Shown here piece by piece: positions 17,761 to 28,216 of a stretch of 64,000 nucleotides of DNA (its first letter is position 1; every line of letters starts with the position of its first letter). The DNA lies in contig NZ_CP034142.1 in NCBI RefSeq assembly GCF_003994855.1, forward strand, positions 4,092,001 through 4,156,000, in the 5' to 3' direction. The notes beneath the pieces were generated by a model, which made no database searches, was not told the DNA's origin, and worked only from the letters and a program-made list of their open reading frames with translations. The DNA comes from Marinobacter sp. NP-4(2019). Lineage in GTDB: Bacteria > Pseudomonadota > Gammaproteobacteria > Pseudomonadales > Oleiphilaceae. The translations under genes were made by a program, and so were the position numbers.

Positions 17761-18954
17761 ATGAACATCATGCGCCCATTTGCCGTGGCCACCCTGGCTG
17801 CATCCCTTGTCACTCCAGCTTTGGCCGACAGCCAGGAAAGCGTCTATCTCAACCCGTTTGCTGCCTATCAGTATTTTGGTGACAAGCGTGACCTGAGTGA
17901 GACAGGCACCTTCGGTGTTGGCCTTGAGTATCGGTTCCTTCCAAACTGGGCCGTTGAAGCGGTGTACTCCCGTGCCGATGCCGATCGTAAATACCGGCCC
18001 GGATCTTCCGACTTCGACGAAATCCGTCTCGACGGCACCTACTACTTTGCCGGTCAGGACGAAGCCTGGAACCCTTACGTATCCCTGGGTGCCGGCCACG
18101 CCGATTTCGGTGATGACGTACTGGCGGTGCAGACAGCCGGTTCCGACCACGATGAAACCCGTGTCAACGTGGGCGCAGGTGTTCGTTACAACGTCAGCGA
18201 TCTGGTGTCCATTCGCGGCGATCTTCGCGAATTCCATGGCATCGACGAGAGCACATTCGATACCCAGGTATCCCTGGGCCTGAGCCTGGCCTTCCACCGC
18301 ACCACGTCGGATCCGGAACCTGCGGATACCGATAACGATGGTGTACCGGATAGTCGTGACCAGTGCCCCGGCACTCCTGCGGGCGCCACCGTGGACAGCG
18401 CCGGATGCGAGCGTGACGGTGATAACGACGGTGTTGCGGATAGCCGCGACGAGTGTCCGAACACGCCGGCCGGTGCCAGCGTCAACAGCAAGGGTTGTGA
18501 ACTGGACAGCGACAACGACGGCGTGGTTGACAGCAAGGATCAGTGCCCGGGTACCACAGCCGGCGCCGAAGTTGATTCAACCGGTTGCGAAGGCGTGACT
18601 GAAACCGTGGAAACCATCGAACTGCGCGTTCAGTTCCCCAACAACAGCGCGGTGATTGATGACACCTACGACGCGGAAATCCGGAAGGTTGCCGACTTTA
18701 TGGCAGAGCATCCGGAAACGACCGTGGAAATCGCCGGTCACTCTGACAGCATTGGTGATGCCGACTACAACCGCGACCTGTCCCAGCGTCGTGCCGAGGC
18801 GGTTGCCAACCGACTGACCCAGTCACTGGGGGTTGATGCCGATCGCGTGAGCGCCATGGGTTATGGTGAAGCGGAACCGATTGCCAGCAACGATACGCCG
18901 GCTGGCCGCGCCCAGAACCGTCGGGTTGAAGCCCGCATCCAGGTTAGCCGCTGA
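17761..18954 (+). CDS. OmpA/OprF-type outer-membrane porin with TSP3 repeats
   Basis: 397 residues behind AGGAGG with 6-base spacing. Signal peptide (1-22, TPALA|DSQ), N-terminal eight-stranded beta-barrel (about 25-180), a linker of three calcium-binding thrombospondin type 3 repeats (189-277), and a C-terminal OmpA domain with VQFPNNSAVIDD, IAGHSDSIGDADYN and NRRVEARI that binds peptidoglycan. Likely an abundant structural protein tethering the outer membrane to the wall. A strong rho-independent terminator follows directly, as expected for a monocistronic, highly expressed gene. Confidence 0.93.
   Translation: MNIMRPFAVATLAASLVTPALADSQESVYLNPFAAYQYFGDKRDLSETGTFGVGLEYRFLPNWAVEAVYSRADADRKYRPGSSDFDEIRLDGTYYFAGQDEAWNPYVSLGAGHADFGDDVLAVQTAGSDHDETRVNVGAGVRYNVSDLVSIRGDLREFHGIDESTFDTQVSLGLSLAFHRTTSDPEPADTDNDGVPDSRDQCPGTPAGATVDSAGCERDGDNDGVADSRDECPNTPAGASVNSKGCELDSDNDGVVDSKDQCPGTTAGAEVDSTGCEGVTETVETIELRVQFPNNSAVIDDTYDAEIRKVADFMAEHPETTVEIAGHSDSIGDADYNRDLSQRRAEAVANRLTQSLGVDADRVSAMGYGEAEPIASNDTPAGRAQNRRVEARIQVSR
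18325..18591 (+). repeat. Three tandem TSP3-type calcium-binding repeats in the OmpA linker
   Basis: Three near-identical units of about 29 residues start DTDNDGVPDSRDQCP, DGDNDGVADSRDECP and DSDNDGVVDSKDQCP, each ending in a GC dipeptide (AGCE, KGCE, TGCE). The Asp ladder DxDxDGxxD binds calcium and the paired Cys can stiffen the linker in the periplasm. Confidence 0.88.
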
Positions 18955-18976
18955 TAGAAATCTCGACTATCCTCAT

Positions 18977-18999
18977 AGGCGCCTTCGGGCGCCTTTTTT
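18977..18999 (+). terminator. Rho-independent terminator of the OmpA-type gene
   Basis: AGGCGCC (18977-18983), TTCG tetraloop, GGCGCCT (18988-18994) and a T-run to 18999. The last T residues are also the stop codon (TAA on the reverse strand) of the convergent methyltransferase gene. Confidence 0.93.
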
Positions 19000-20263
19000 A
19001 TTGCCTCAGGAGAGGCTCGCCCCCTCCTCTGACGGCATCAATCAGGATATTGCGGGGCGTCAGCTGACGGTCACAGAAGGTCCCCAGCCTGACCTCATAT
19101 CCCTGCTCCTCCAGATACAACGTGTAATCCAGTACCAGCCAGAGTTCCAGTGGACGGCGAAACAGATGGCGAACCAGTTCGTGGCGGCGCACCTGTGAGA
19201 ATCGCCGTTCACCAACGCTCTGCCAATAATGGAAGTCGATGCCTGCCGGCAAAGTCAGTCCCTTCTTATCCGCCGCCCAGCGACAGAAGGTCTCGAAATC
19301 CTCACCCGCCAGCCGTGCCGGATGCGAAGGCACGGGCAGGTAGTCATCCTCCCCGCGCAGCGCGCGCTGTAAACCATCAAACCCCAGCCGCCAACCGCTG
19401 ACCCACGCGGTTTCCGCCCTCACCCGCGCCGGTGCAGTGACCGTTTCCTGAACCGCCAGCCGCAATTCACTGCGATTCAGCGCCAGCACCTCGCGATTGC
19501 CATTGACTCTGGCCGACAATGGTCGGTAGTCCGTTGTGGCGGTCAGGTGATAGCAGCACGGTGAGAAACTCACCCGCGCCGCATTACCCCCGGTGGCCTT
19601 ACGGATCAGTCGACGGTGCAGATCCCCGCAGGCATGGAGCGCCACGCCGTGAACACCTTCAGGCACGGCGACATCCAATGCCATAACATCCTGTCGGTGC
19701 AGGGTGACGTCGTCATTGAAACGGCGGGCCAGGCGGTTGCCATCCATCACCAGTGCGTCGTCCCACTCCAACCCTGTGACCGGAACTGAGCACTGTGCCG
19801 CAAGTGTCCGGGCCAGGTGTCCCTTACCGCAACACCAGTCCAGTACCGGGCCTGTCAGGGGTTTGACCGCCGCCGCAAACGCACCGGCCTGCAGACGCTT
19901 GCGACCGGGCATATCGGTGGCACGGGTTTCCGGCAGAGTGCTTGCCGCGACGGTTTCCTGCTGATCGGTCATTGCCGGCAGTGCCACCAGTGATTGTCTT
20001 TCGCCCAGGGATGGCAGCAACCCGCTCAGGCGCTCCGCCAGCTGGTCGGGATGGTCGTCGTAGAATTCACAGTCACTGTCACTGAGCCCTTCGATATCAT
20101 GGGCAAGGTCACGATACGGTACTGTCCAGGCCGGTCGGGGATCGGTAAACGGTGCCGGCCGCCACAGTGTCTGGTGCGCCGACAACCACTGGTTGAGTTG
20201 CCGCCAGCGGTTATAAACACTTTCTGCCGGGTCGTGTAAACTCGCCGCCGGAGGTAACGTCAT
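18998..20263 (-). CDS. SAM-dependent methyltransferase, METTL25/RRNAD1-like
   Basis: 421 residues. Central class I methyltransferase fold with VLDWCCGKGHLARTLA (SAM loop), followed by HACGDLHRRLIRKA and VSFSPCCYHLT, the ACGDL and CCYH pair characteristic of the Methyltransf_32/METTL25 group. The N-terminal ~150 residues are helical. The target is probably RNA or a translation factor, but this cannot be read directly. The ATG at 20263 overlaps the ATG of the divergent LasT-like gene by 2 bp, so each gene's promoter must lie in the other's coding sequence. Confidence 0.83.
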   Translation of the reverse strand: MTLPPAASLHDPAESVYNRWRQLNQWLSAHQTLWRPAPFTDPRPAWTVPYRDLAHDIEGLSDSDCEFYDDHPDQLAERLSGLLPSLGERQSLVALPAMTDQQETVAASTLPETRATDMPGRKRLQAGAFAAAVKPLTGPVLDWCCGKGHLARTLAAQCSVPVTGLEWDDALVMDGNRLARRFNDDVTLHRQDVMALDVAVPEGVHGVALHACGDLHRRLIRKATGGNAARVSFSPCCYHLTATTDYRPLSARVNGNREVLALNRSELRLAVQETVTAPARVRAETAWVSGWRLGFDGLQRALRGEDDYLPVPSHPARLAGEDFETFCRWAADKKGLTLPAGIDFHYWQSVGERRFSQVRRHELVRHLFRRPLELWLVLDYTLYLEEQGYEVRLGTFCDRQLTPRNILIDAVRGGGEPLLRQ

Positions 20264-20990
20264 GCAACTGGCCTTTGTACTTGTTGAACCCAAGGTTCCC
20301 GAAAATGTCGGAGCGGCTGCCCGTGCCTTGTGCACCATGGGCTTTGGCGAGCTCTGGCTGGTCAACTCCGACCTGCACACCCGCCCCGAAGCCCACTGGC
20401 TGGCCCATGGCAGCGATCATATTCTGGATAATGCGCGCATTTTCCCTGATCTGGCGGCGGTAAGAAACTCCGTAGACCTGCTGATGGGGACATCCGCCAA
20501 GCCCCGGCACCAGCGGCAGGACTGGCATGAGCCCTCACGGTTGCGGGAGGTGCTGGGCAGTAAAGGCACCTCGGTAGCCACGGCGGCCCTGGTGTTCGGT
20601 CGCGAGGACCGGGGTCTGTCTAATGAGGAACTGGCGTTGTGTGACCTGCTGACGGGCATTCCGATGAAGGTGGCTTATCCTTCCCTGAATCTTGCCCAGT
20701 CTGTGATGCTGTATGCCTGGGAAATGTCCGGGTTGTCCGTTGCTGCCGAGGCTGCAAAAGCGCCCGCTCAGAACGATGGACGGCTTGGCGCCCTCAGACA
20801 GCGGCTGGAGACTTTGTTGCCGGCGCTGGACACGCCTCCGGAGGGGAAGTTGTCGCAGTGGGTATTCGAGCGTTTGCCGTTACTTACGGACCGGGATATC
20901 GGGTTTGTTCATACCTTGTGCGGCAACCTGGAGCGCACTGTTGTTGGGGGAAAGAGCCGGATGGACCAACCCTCCCGGGATACGCGGTGA
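20262..20990 (+). CDS. SPOUT (TrmH/TrmJ-type) tRNA/rRNA methyltransferase, LasT/YjtD-like
   Basis: 242-residue alpha/beta-knot methyltransferase. FVLVEPKVPENVGAAARA and MGFGELWLV open the fold; LVFGREDRGLSNEEL and IPMKVAYPSLNLAQSVMLYAWE form the SAM-binding knot. AHGSDHILDNARIF is closer to E. coli LasT/YjtD than to TrmJ, so TrmJ activity (2'-O-methyl at tRNA position 32) should not be assumed. GGAGG with 7-base spacing fixes the start. The last ~12 codons (KSRMDQPSRDTR) are encoded inside a repeat element, so the native C-terminus appears to have been replaced. Confidence 0.87.
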   Translation: MQLAFVLVEPKVPENVGAAARALCTMGFGELWLVNSDLHTRPEAHWLAHGSDHILDNARIFPDLAAVRNSVDLLMGTSAKPRHQRQDWHEPSRLREVLGSKGTSVATAALVFGREDRGLSNEELALCDLLTGIPMKVAYPSLNLAQSVMLYAWEMSGLSVAAEAAKAPAQNDGRLGALRQRLETLLPALDTPPEGKLSQWVFERLPLLTDRDIGFVHTLCGNLERTVVGGKSRMDQPSRDTR

Positions 20991-21061
20991 ATACTTCCCT
21001 GTACGCTCGACGAAAACATCCCTGTTTTCGACGATCCCGGGAGGGTTGGTCCGTCCGGCTC
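20954..21061. repeat. Cloverleaf-type palindrome, copy 2, overlapping a gene end
   Basis: Arms 20954-20981 and 21034-21061 pair at 27 of 28 positions, the exception being a G-U type wobble. Inside are a weak hairpin around TACttcccTGTA (about 20991-21004) and a strong one, CGAAAACA-tccc-TGTTTTCG (21011-21030). The plan and the core ...GTGAATACNTCCCTGTACGCTC are shared with copy 3, but the stem sequences differ. The left arm encodes the tail of the LasT-like protein; the right arm lies 32 bp from the dadA stop, so it may also terminate both convergent transcripts. Confidence 0.87.
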
Positions 21062-21092
21062 CCGGGCTCTGGTGCGCGCACCGTTTGCGGGA

Positions 21093-22364
21093 TTACTCGC
21101 TGAATCGGCCAGGGCGGAACGCATCAAGACAAACCGCAGGCTCCTCTCCCTCAATCACCTGAGCAATCACATCCGCACTGCCCGCCGACAGGGTCCAGCC
21201 GAAGGTGCCGTGGCCGGTATTGAGATAGAGATTATCTTTCGGCCCCCGGCCGATGATGGCGGGGCCGTCCGGCGTCATGGGGCGGAAGCCGGTCCAGCTT
21301 TCGGCAGCGTCGAGATCGGCGCAGCCCGGGAAACGGGACTCCACGGATTTGCGGATGGTGGCCAGGCGGGCCTCGGGGATGTCGCGGTTGAAGTCGGTCA
21401 GTTCGACGAATCCGGTGGCGCGCAGTCGGTTGCCCAGGCGGGTGGAGACGACTTTGAAGTTGTCATCATGGATGGTGGAGGCCGGGGCGCGATCCGGGTC
21501 CTTCAAGGGTACGGTCAGGCTGTAACCCTTGACCGGGTAGATTGGCAGGTCGAGGCCCAACGGCTTCACGAGATGGTTTGACCAACAACCGGCACTGATC
21601 ACGAAGGCATCAGCTTCCAGAGTTTCCAGTAATCCGCCTGCTGTCCGGAGGGTGACGGCACGAACCTCGTGGTCACCGGCAATCAGTTCTTCCGCCTCCA
21701 CGTTGTAGCGAATCGTCACGCCGTTTGCCTCGCAGGCTTGCGCCAATTCCCGGCAGAACAGGTGGCAGTCGCCGGTGCCATCGGTGTCGTAGCTCAGGGC
21801 GCCGTAGAGCGGGCCGTCTCCCATCATCCCCGGTTCCGCTTCCCGGACCTGCGCCGGTGTCAGCAGGCGGGAGGGGATGCCCAACTCAGCCAGCAGGCCC
21901 TGGGTCGCCCGGTAGCCTTCCAGGGCTTCCGGTGTGCTGGCCAGATGGAGCAAGCCCAGGTGGGCGCCATCGAACGCCAGGTTCAGTTCTTTTTCGAGGG
22001 TCAGAAAGCGTTCCCGGCTGTGCATACCCAGCCGTAACATTGCCCGCCGGTTCAGGCCGAACAGGCCCGGTGACCATGCGTAACGTAAGGTGTCGAACAT
22101 GAACTTGAGCGTCTCCACAGAGGGAGGCACCCGCAGTTTCAGGGGACCATCCTGTTTGAACAGCCAGGGCAGCGCCTTGAACACCATCGCCGGATCGGCC
22201 CAGGGATAGACCACGCCGTAGGAACGCTGGGCGGCATTGCCCTTGCTGGTTTCATTACCAGCCATTTCGTGGCGCTCCAGCACCGTGACGCGATGGCCCC
22301 TGCGATTCAGCTCATAGGCGGTGGTCATTCCCACTACGCCCCCACCAACGACGACAATATGCAT
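21093..22364 (-). CDS. dadA: D-amino acid dehydrogenase DadA
   Basis: FAD-dependent membrane-associated dehydrogenase, 423 residues (E. coli 432). The N-terminal dinucleotide-binding motif VVVGGGVVGMTTAYEL is followed by ERHEMAGNETSKGNA, GALSYDTDGTGDCHLFCREL, and the C-terminal LNTGHGTFGWTLSAGSADVIA. It converts D-alanine and other D-amino acids to 2-oxo acids and passes electrons to quinone. The usual partner dadX (alanine racemase) is not next to it. Transcription leaves from a 161-bp divergent spacer shared with the TatD-like gene. Confidence 0.93.
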   Translation of the reverse strand: MHIVVVGGGVVGMTTAYELNRRGHRVTVLERHEMAGNETSKGNAAQRSYGVVYPWADPAMVFKALPWLFKQDGPLKLRVPPSVETLKFMFDTLRYAWSPGLFGLNRRAMLRLGMHSRERFLTLEKELNLAFDGAHLGLLHLASTPEALEGYRATQGLLAELGIPSRLLTPAQVREAEPGMMGDGPLYGALSYDTDGTGDCHLFCRELAQACEANGVTIRYNVEAEELIAGDHEVRAVTLRTAGGLLETLEADAFVISAGCWSNHLVKPLGLDLPIYPVKGYSLTVPLKDPDRAPASTIHDDNFKVVSTRLGNRLRATGFVELTDFNRDIPEARLATIRKSVESRFPGCADLDAAESWTGFRPMTPDGPAIIGRGPKDNLYLNTGHGTFGWTLSAGSADVIAQVIEGEEPAVCLDAFRPGRFSE

Positions 22365-22525
22365 GCACTCTCCACTTCATTAATCTGGAATTCTGTTCCA
22401 GGGCTCGCTGCAGCTACCTATCAATGCAATACAGGTCAACAATCGCACAAGCTGTTAAACTTGCCTGACCAAACTTTCAGAATAGCAGCCAAATCCGTGG
22501 TTGCGATGGAGTGTAGTACCTGGCA

Positions 22526-23335
22526 ATGAGTAAGAAACGTCGTGAGATTCCCGTATTTGATCACCCGATCATTGAGACCCACTGCCATCTCGATTACCTG
22601 AAGGACCGGCCTCTGGACGAAATCCTCAAGCAGGCACAGCAGGTCAATATCGAGAAAGTGATCACCATTGCGGTGTCCCCGGATAACCTGGCCCGGGTCC
22701 GCGAGCTCAGTCAGATTGCACCCTGGGTCTACGGCACACAGGGCATTCACCCCCACGATGCTGAAAGCTACTGCGATGAAGTGGAAGCGGAAATCCGTGC
22801 CCATGCCGGGGATGAGAAGATCGTCGCGGTCGGCGAAATCGGACTGGACTACTTCTATGACAACGCCGACCGGGAGATTCAGCGGCAGGTGTTCCGGCGT
22901 CAGCTCCAGATCGCCTGTGATACCGACCGTCCTGTTGTCATCCATAGCCGGGAAGCGGACGATGACACCATTGCTATCCTCGGCGAATTCGAGGACTCCC
23001 TGACCCGTCGCGGCGTAATTCATAGCTTTACTTCAGGGCCAGGGCTCGCCCGGTACGCCCTGGATCAGGGCTGGTGCCTGGGGTTCAATGGCATTACCAC
23101 CTTCAACAAAGCCGAAAATGTACGGGACATCGTACGCATGGCGCCCATTGAACAGATCCTTCTGGAAACCGATTCACCGTTCCTGACGCCTGTGCCCTAT
23201 CGCGGACGCGAGAATGCGCCGTTTTACCTCCCCTTTGTGGCCGAGAAAATTGCCGAAGTGAAGGACTTGCCACTGCCGGAAGTGCTTACGCACACCTATC
23301 GAAACAGCCTGAGGACGTTCTTCCCCGAGCATTGA
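22526..23335 (+). CDS. TatD-family metal-dependent hydrolase (YjjV/YcfH-like)
   Basis: 269-residue TIM-barrel nuclease-type hydrolase. Metal ligands appear in order: IETHCHLDYL (HxH), GEIGLDYFYD (Glu), VIHSREADDDT (His), IHSFTSG (His) and LLETDSPFLTP (Asp), with the signature TPVPYRGREN. The family includes 3'-5' DNA/RNA exonucleases involved in quality control or repair, and D-Tyr-tRNA-like activities have also been proposed. No tat genes are nearby, consistent with this being a paralogue rather than TatD itself. Confidence 0.88.
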   Translation: MSKKRREIPVFDHPIIETHCHLDYLKDRPLDEILKQAQQVNIEKVITIAVSPDNLARVRELSQIAPWVYGTQGIHPHDAESYCDEVEAEIRAHAGDEKIVAVGEIGLDYFYDNADREIQRQVFRRQLQIACDTDRPVVIHSREADDDTIAILGEFEDSLTRRGVIHSFTSGPGLARYALDQGWCLGFNGITTFNKAENVRDIVRMAPIEQILLETDSPFLTPVPYRGRENAPFYLPFVAEKIAEVKDLPLPEVLTHTYRNSLRTFFPEH

Positions 23336-23363
23336 TGCGGGTGCGTCAAGCTACTCGGCGCAG

Positions 23364-24272
23364 TCAGCCCAGCGAGAGAAACACGCCCATCAGTACCGGA
23401 GACAGGAACGACAGCACAAAGCCGGAGGCGATGGCCACTGGCACGCAGGTCAGCCCGCCACTGCTGCGTATCACTGGCAGGGTGAAATCCATGGCGGTGG
23501 CGCCGCCGTAACCAATCGCCATGGCCGGGCGCCGGGCAATCAGCAACGGAATAATGGCCAGCGCAATAATTTCCCGGATGACGTCATTGAGGAAAGCCAC
23601 ACCACCCCAGGCCGGCCCCAGGGCATCACCGATCACAATGCCCGACAGGGAATACCAGCCAAAGCCGGATGCCAGCGCCAGGGAGTCATGCCAGGCCAGA
23701 TCCAACCAGGGCACCAGGAAAAGGCCCGCGAGCAATGAACTGCCAGCCATAGCAAGGGCGATGCCCAGCCCCTGGCGATTCATCAACAGCTTGCGCAGTG
23801 ACAGCCCGGCATTGCGTAGCTGAAGCCCGATCAGGAACAGCAGCAACATCAGCGACCAGGTCGCCAGATCTTCCGCCATCGGCAGGGCGGGCAATACAAA
23901 ATAGCCCGCCAGCACACCAACGGCAACGGCAGCCAGTGGCTTGAGACCGGCCAGAAACAAACGTTGGTAGCCGGGCCGGGGCGAATCCCCGTCAGCAGCC
24001 ACTTCCATCGGTTGCCAGCGGTGAAATAACCACAGACCAGTCAGATTCGCCAGCAACAGTACTGTCACCAGAGCCACCACCTGAAGAGCCATGTTACCCA
24101 GTTGCTGGGCAAGTCCCTCCATCTGCCCCAGACCAAGCCCCAGTAGCGCCAGGATGAAATACACCAGACCTTCCACAGCGTAATGGATTGCTGTCATCAA
24201 GTGACGGTTCTCCAACGGCAGGGCAAAGCCCAGAAACAACGGGGCAAGAATCAGCAATGCGCCGGTTAGCAT
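23364..24272 (-). CDS. lysO: Lysine exporter LysO family protein
   Basis: Integral inner-membrane protein of 302 residues (E. coli LysO/YbjE 299) with about eight hydrophobic segments. GFGWYSLSGIVIGDALGP, VAFLNDVIREIIALAIIPLL and GYGGATAMDFTLPVI are the conserved DUF340/LysO motifs, including acidic residues inside the membrane. Exports lysine and toxic analogues in E. coli. It is the last gene of a likely three-gene reverse unit with two small cytosolic proteins upstream; these give no functional clue. Confidence 0.87.
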   Translation of the reverse strand: MLTGALLILAPLFLGFALPLENRHLMTAIHYAVEGLVYFILALLGLGLGQMEGLAQQLGNMALQVVALVTVLLLANLTGLWLFHRWQPMEVAADGDSPRPGYQRLFLAGLKPLAAVAVGVLAGYFVLPALPMAEDLATWSLMLLLFLIGLQLRNAGLSLRKLLMNRQGLGIALAMAGSSLLAGLFLVPWLDLAWHDSLALASGFGWYSLSGIVIGDALGPAWGGVAFLNDVIREIIALAIIPLLIARRPAMAIGYGGATAMDFTLPVIRSSGGLTCVPVAIASGFVLSFLSPVLMGVFLSLG

Positions 24273-24303
24273 GGAGTCCTCGAAACAGAAAAAATGAAGG
24301 GAT

Positions 24304-24684
24304 TCAGCCGATAGGTTCGTACTGATCGGGATCAAACAGGCAGCTGCCATCGCTGGTCGCGCTGTCTGTACGAATGGTGCGGGCAAGACGCTGGGCCGGG
24401 ACCGACCAGACCACATGGTCCTCCGGCCTTGGTTGATAATCGTTTTCCAGCAACGCGCCGGCAACCGCACGAAGCACGGCTTCGGCCTGGCCGATACTGC
24501 GATAGGGGCCCTGACAACGGTGTTTTTCCGGTTGACCTGCATGGCAGCCGCTCAGAGCCACCAATGCCCAGATCTCTTCTCCCACGGGTTTCACAAACAG
24601 CTCCACCCGCCGCCCGTCACGAATCATCACCAGTGCCCTCAGGGGACCACGACCATGGAAATAGTGAAGTTTCACCGTGCGCAC
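24304..24684 (-). CDS. Hypothetical protein downstream of DUF2288 gene
   Basis: Unrecognised protein of 126 residues if started at GTG 24684. GTG at 24675 (VKLHYFHGRG) has better spacing from GAG and would give 123 residues. Visible features: a basic N-terminal half (LVMIRDGRRVELFVKP), CHAGQPEKHRCQGPYRSIGQAEAVLRAVAGALL with two Cys, and an acidic end. No signal peptide or membrane segment. It starts 9 bp after the DUF2288 stop and ends 31 bp before lysO, so it is probably part of the same transcript, which supports it being real. Confidence 0.7.
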   Translation of the reverse strand: MRTVKLHYFHGRGPLRALVMIRDGRRVELFVKPVGEEIWALVALSGCHAGQPEKHRCQGPYRSIGQAEAVLRAVAGALLENDYQPRPEDHVVWSVPAQRLARTIRTDSATSDGSCLFDPDQYEPIG

Positions 24685-24693
24685 TCGCGCTGG

Positions 24694-25014
24694 TCAGTGG
24701 AGTTCATGGCTGGGCTGGCCCTGCACCAGCACCCAGGGCGCGACGACCACGGCCCACAACTCGGCGTTACGGTCATACCAGGCCTGCGCCATATCCGGCG
24801 GCACATCGCCAATCCGGCCTTCTTTCATCCATTGTTCGAAACGCTCTTTGTTGTCGGCGGCAAGTTCCGCGGCAACGTCCAGCAAATCCAGATCGGGGGC
24901 AACACGGACCACATGCCCGCGGGCATAATAGGTCTGCAGGTCGTGCCAGTTTATCAGGGAGGTTTCCAGATTCAGTTTGGCAAGTAGTTCGTCCCGGGAC
25001 GGGGTTGATGACAT
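24694..25014 (-). CDS. DUF2288 family protein
   Basis: 106-residue cytosolic protein matching the DUF2288 pattern: LLAKLNLETSLINWHDLQTYYARGHVVRVAPDLDLLDVAAELAAD followed by WMKEGRIGDVPPDMAQAWYDRNAELWAVVVAPWVLVQ, a stretch rich in conserved Trp. GAGG with 7-base spacing supports the ATG at 25014. No biochemical role is known to me. First gene of the unit leading to lysO. Confidence 0.83.
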   Translation of the reverse strand: MSSTPSRDELLAKLNLETSLINWHDLQTYYARGHVVRVAPDLDLLDVAAELAADNKERFEQWMKEGRIGDVPPDMAQAWYDRNAELWAVVVAPWVLVQGQPSHELH

Positions 25015-25103
25015 GGCAAGGCCTCGGCAACTTCAGACTTTCGGTGTTGCTTCCAGCTTACCTGAAATCCGGACTTGAGACATCTGCTCCCGACCGGGCA
25101 ATC

Positions 25104-25148
25104 AAAGGAAAACAACGGCCACCACACCTCAAGCACAGTGGTGGCCGT
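25104..25148 (-). terminator. Rho-independent terminator of acnA
   Basis: Perfect 11-bp stem: ACGGCCACCAC (25115-25125) with GTGGTGGCCGT (25138-25148), loop of 12. On the reverse strand it is followed by TTGTTTTCCTTT. It begins 7 bp after the acnA stop codon. Confidence 0.85.
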
Positions 25149-25155
25149 GTGCCTA

Positions 25156-27915
<2,760 letters not shown>

Positions 27916-27959
27916 GAGATGCCTCCTTTTTCGTCGTTATCCGAGCATTCCGGAAGGCT

Positions 27960-28026
27960 ATACAAGTGCCTTTCCCTCAATGTACTCCAACTGATACTGA
28001 ATAGATTGGGGTAAAGGCACTTGTAT
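27960..28026. promoter_or_regulatory. Long inverted repeat in front of acnA
   Basis: ATACAAGTGCCTTT (27960-27973) and AAAGGCACTTGTAT (28013-28026) are perfect complements 39 bases apart; CCC/GGG extends the pairing with one bulged T. It lies 45 bp upstream of the acnA start in the 301-bp spacer shared with the divergent B-box/TPR gene. It could be a double operator for a dimeric regulator or a long 5'-leader hairpin. I see no other clear element in this spacer except the acnA ribosome binding site. Confidence 0.75.
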
Positions 28027-28216
28027 GAGAAGTCACCTATAACTATTGCAGCGATTGGCGAGACTTCAACCACGGTTGCATGAATGTTCGGAATCACGAC
28101 CGTGAATGCTCCAGGCAAACCTGGCGCACAATAGTCACCTCCTTCCATTGTGGCAACGGCCAGGCTTCTGTCATTATTAACTTCCGATCCTCTGACGGAC
28201 CAGAACCAGCTTGATT

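Noticed and set aside
20262..20990. Naming the SPOUT enzyme TrmJ
   Set aside because: Motif details fit LasT/YjtD better, whose target is uncertain, so no TrmJ assignment was made.
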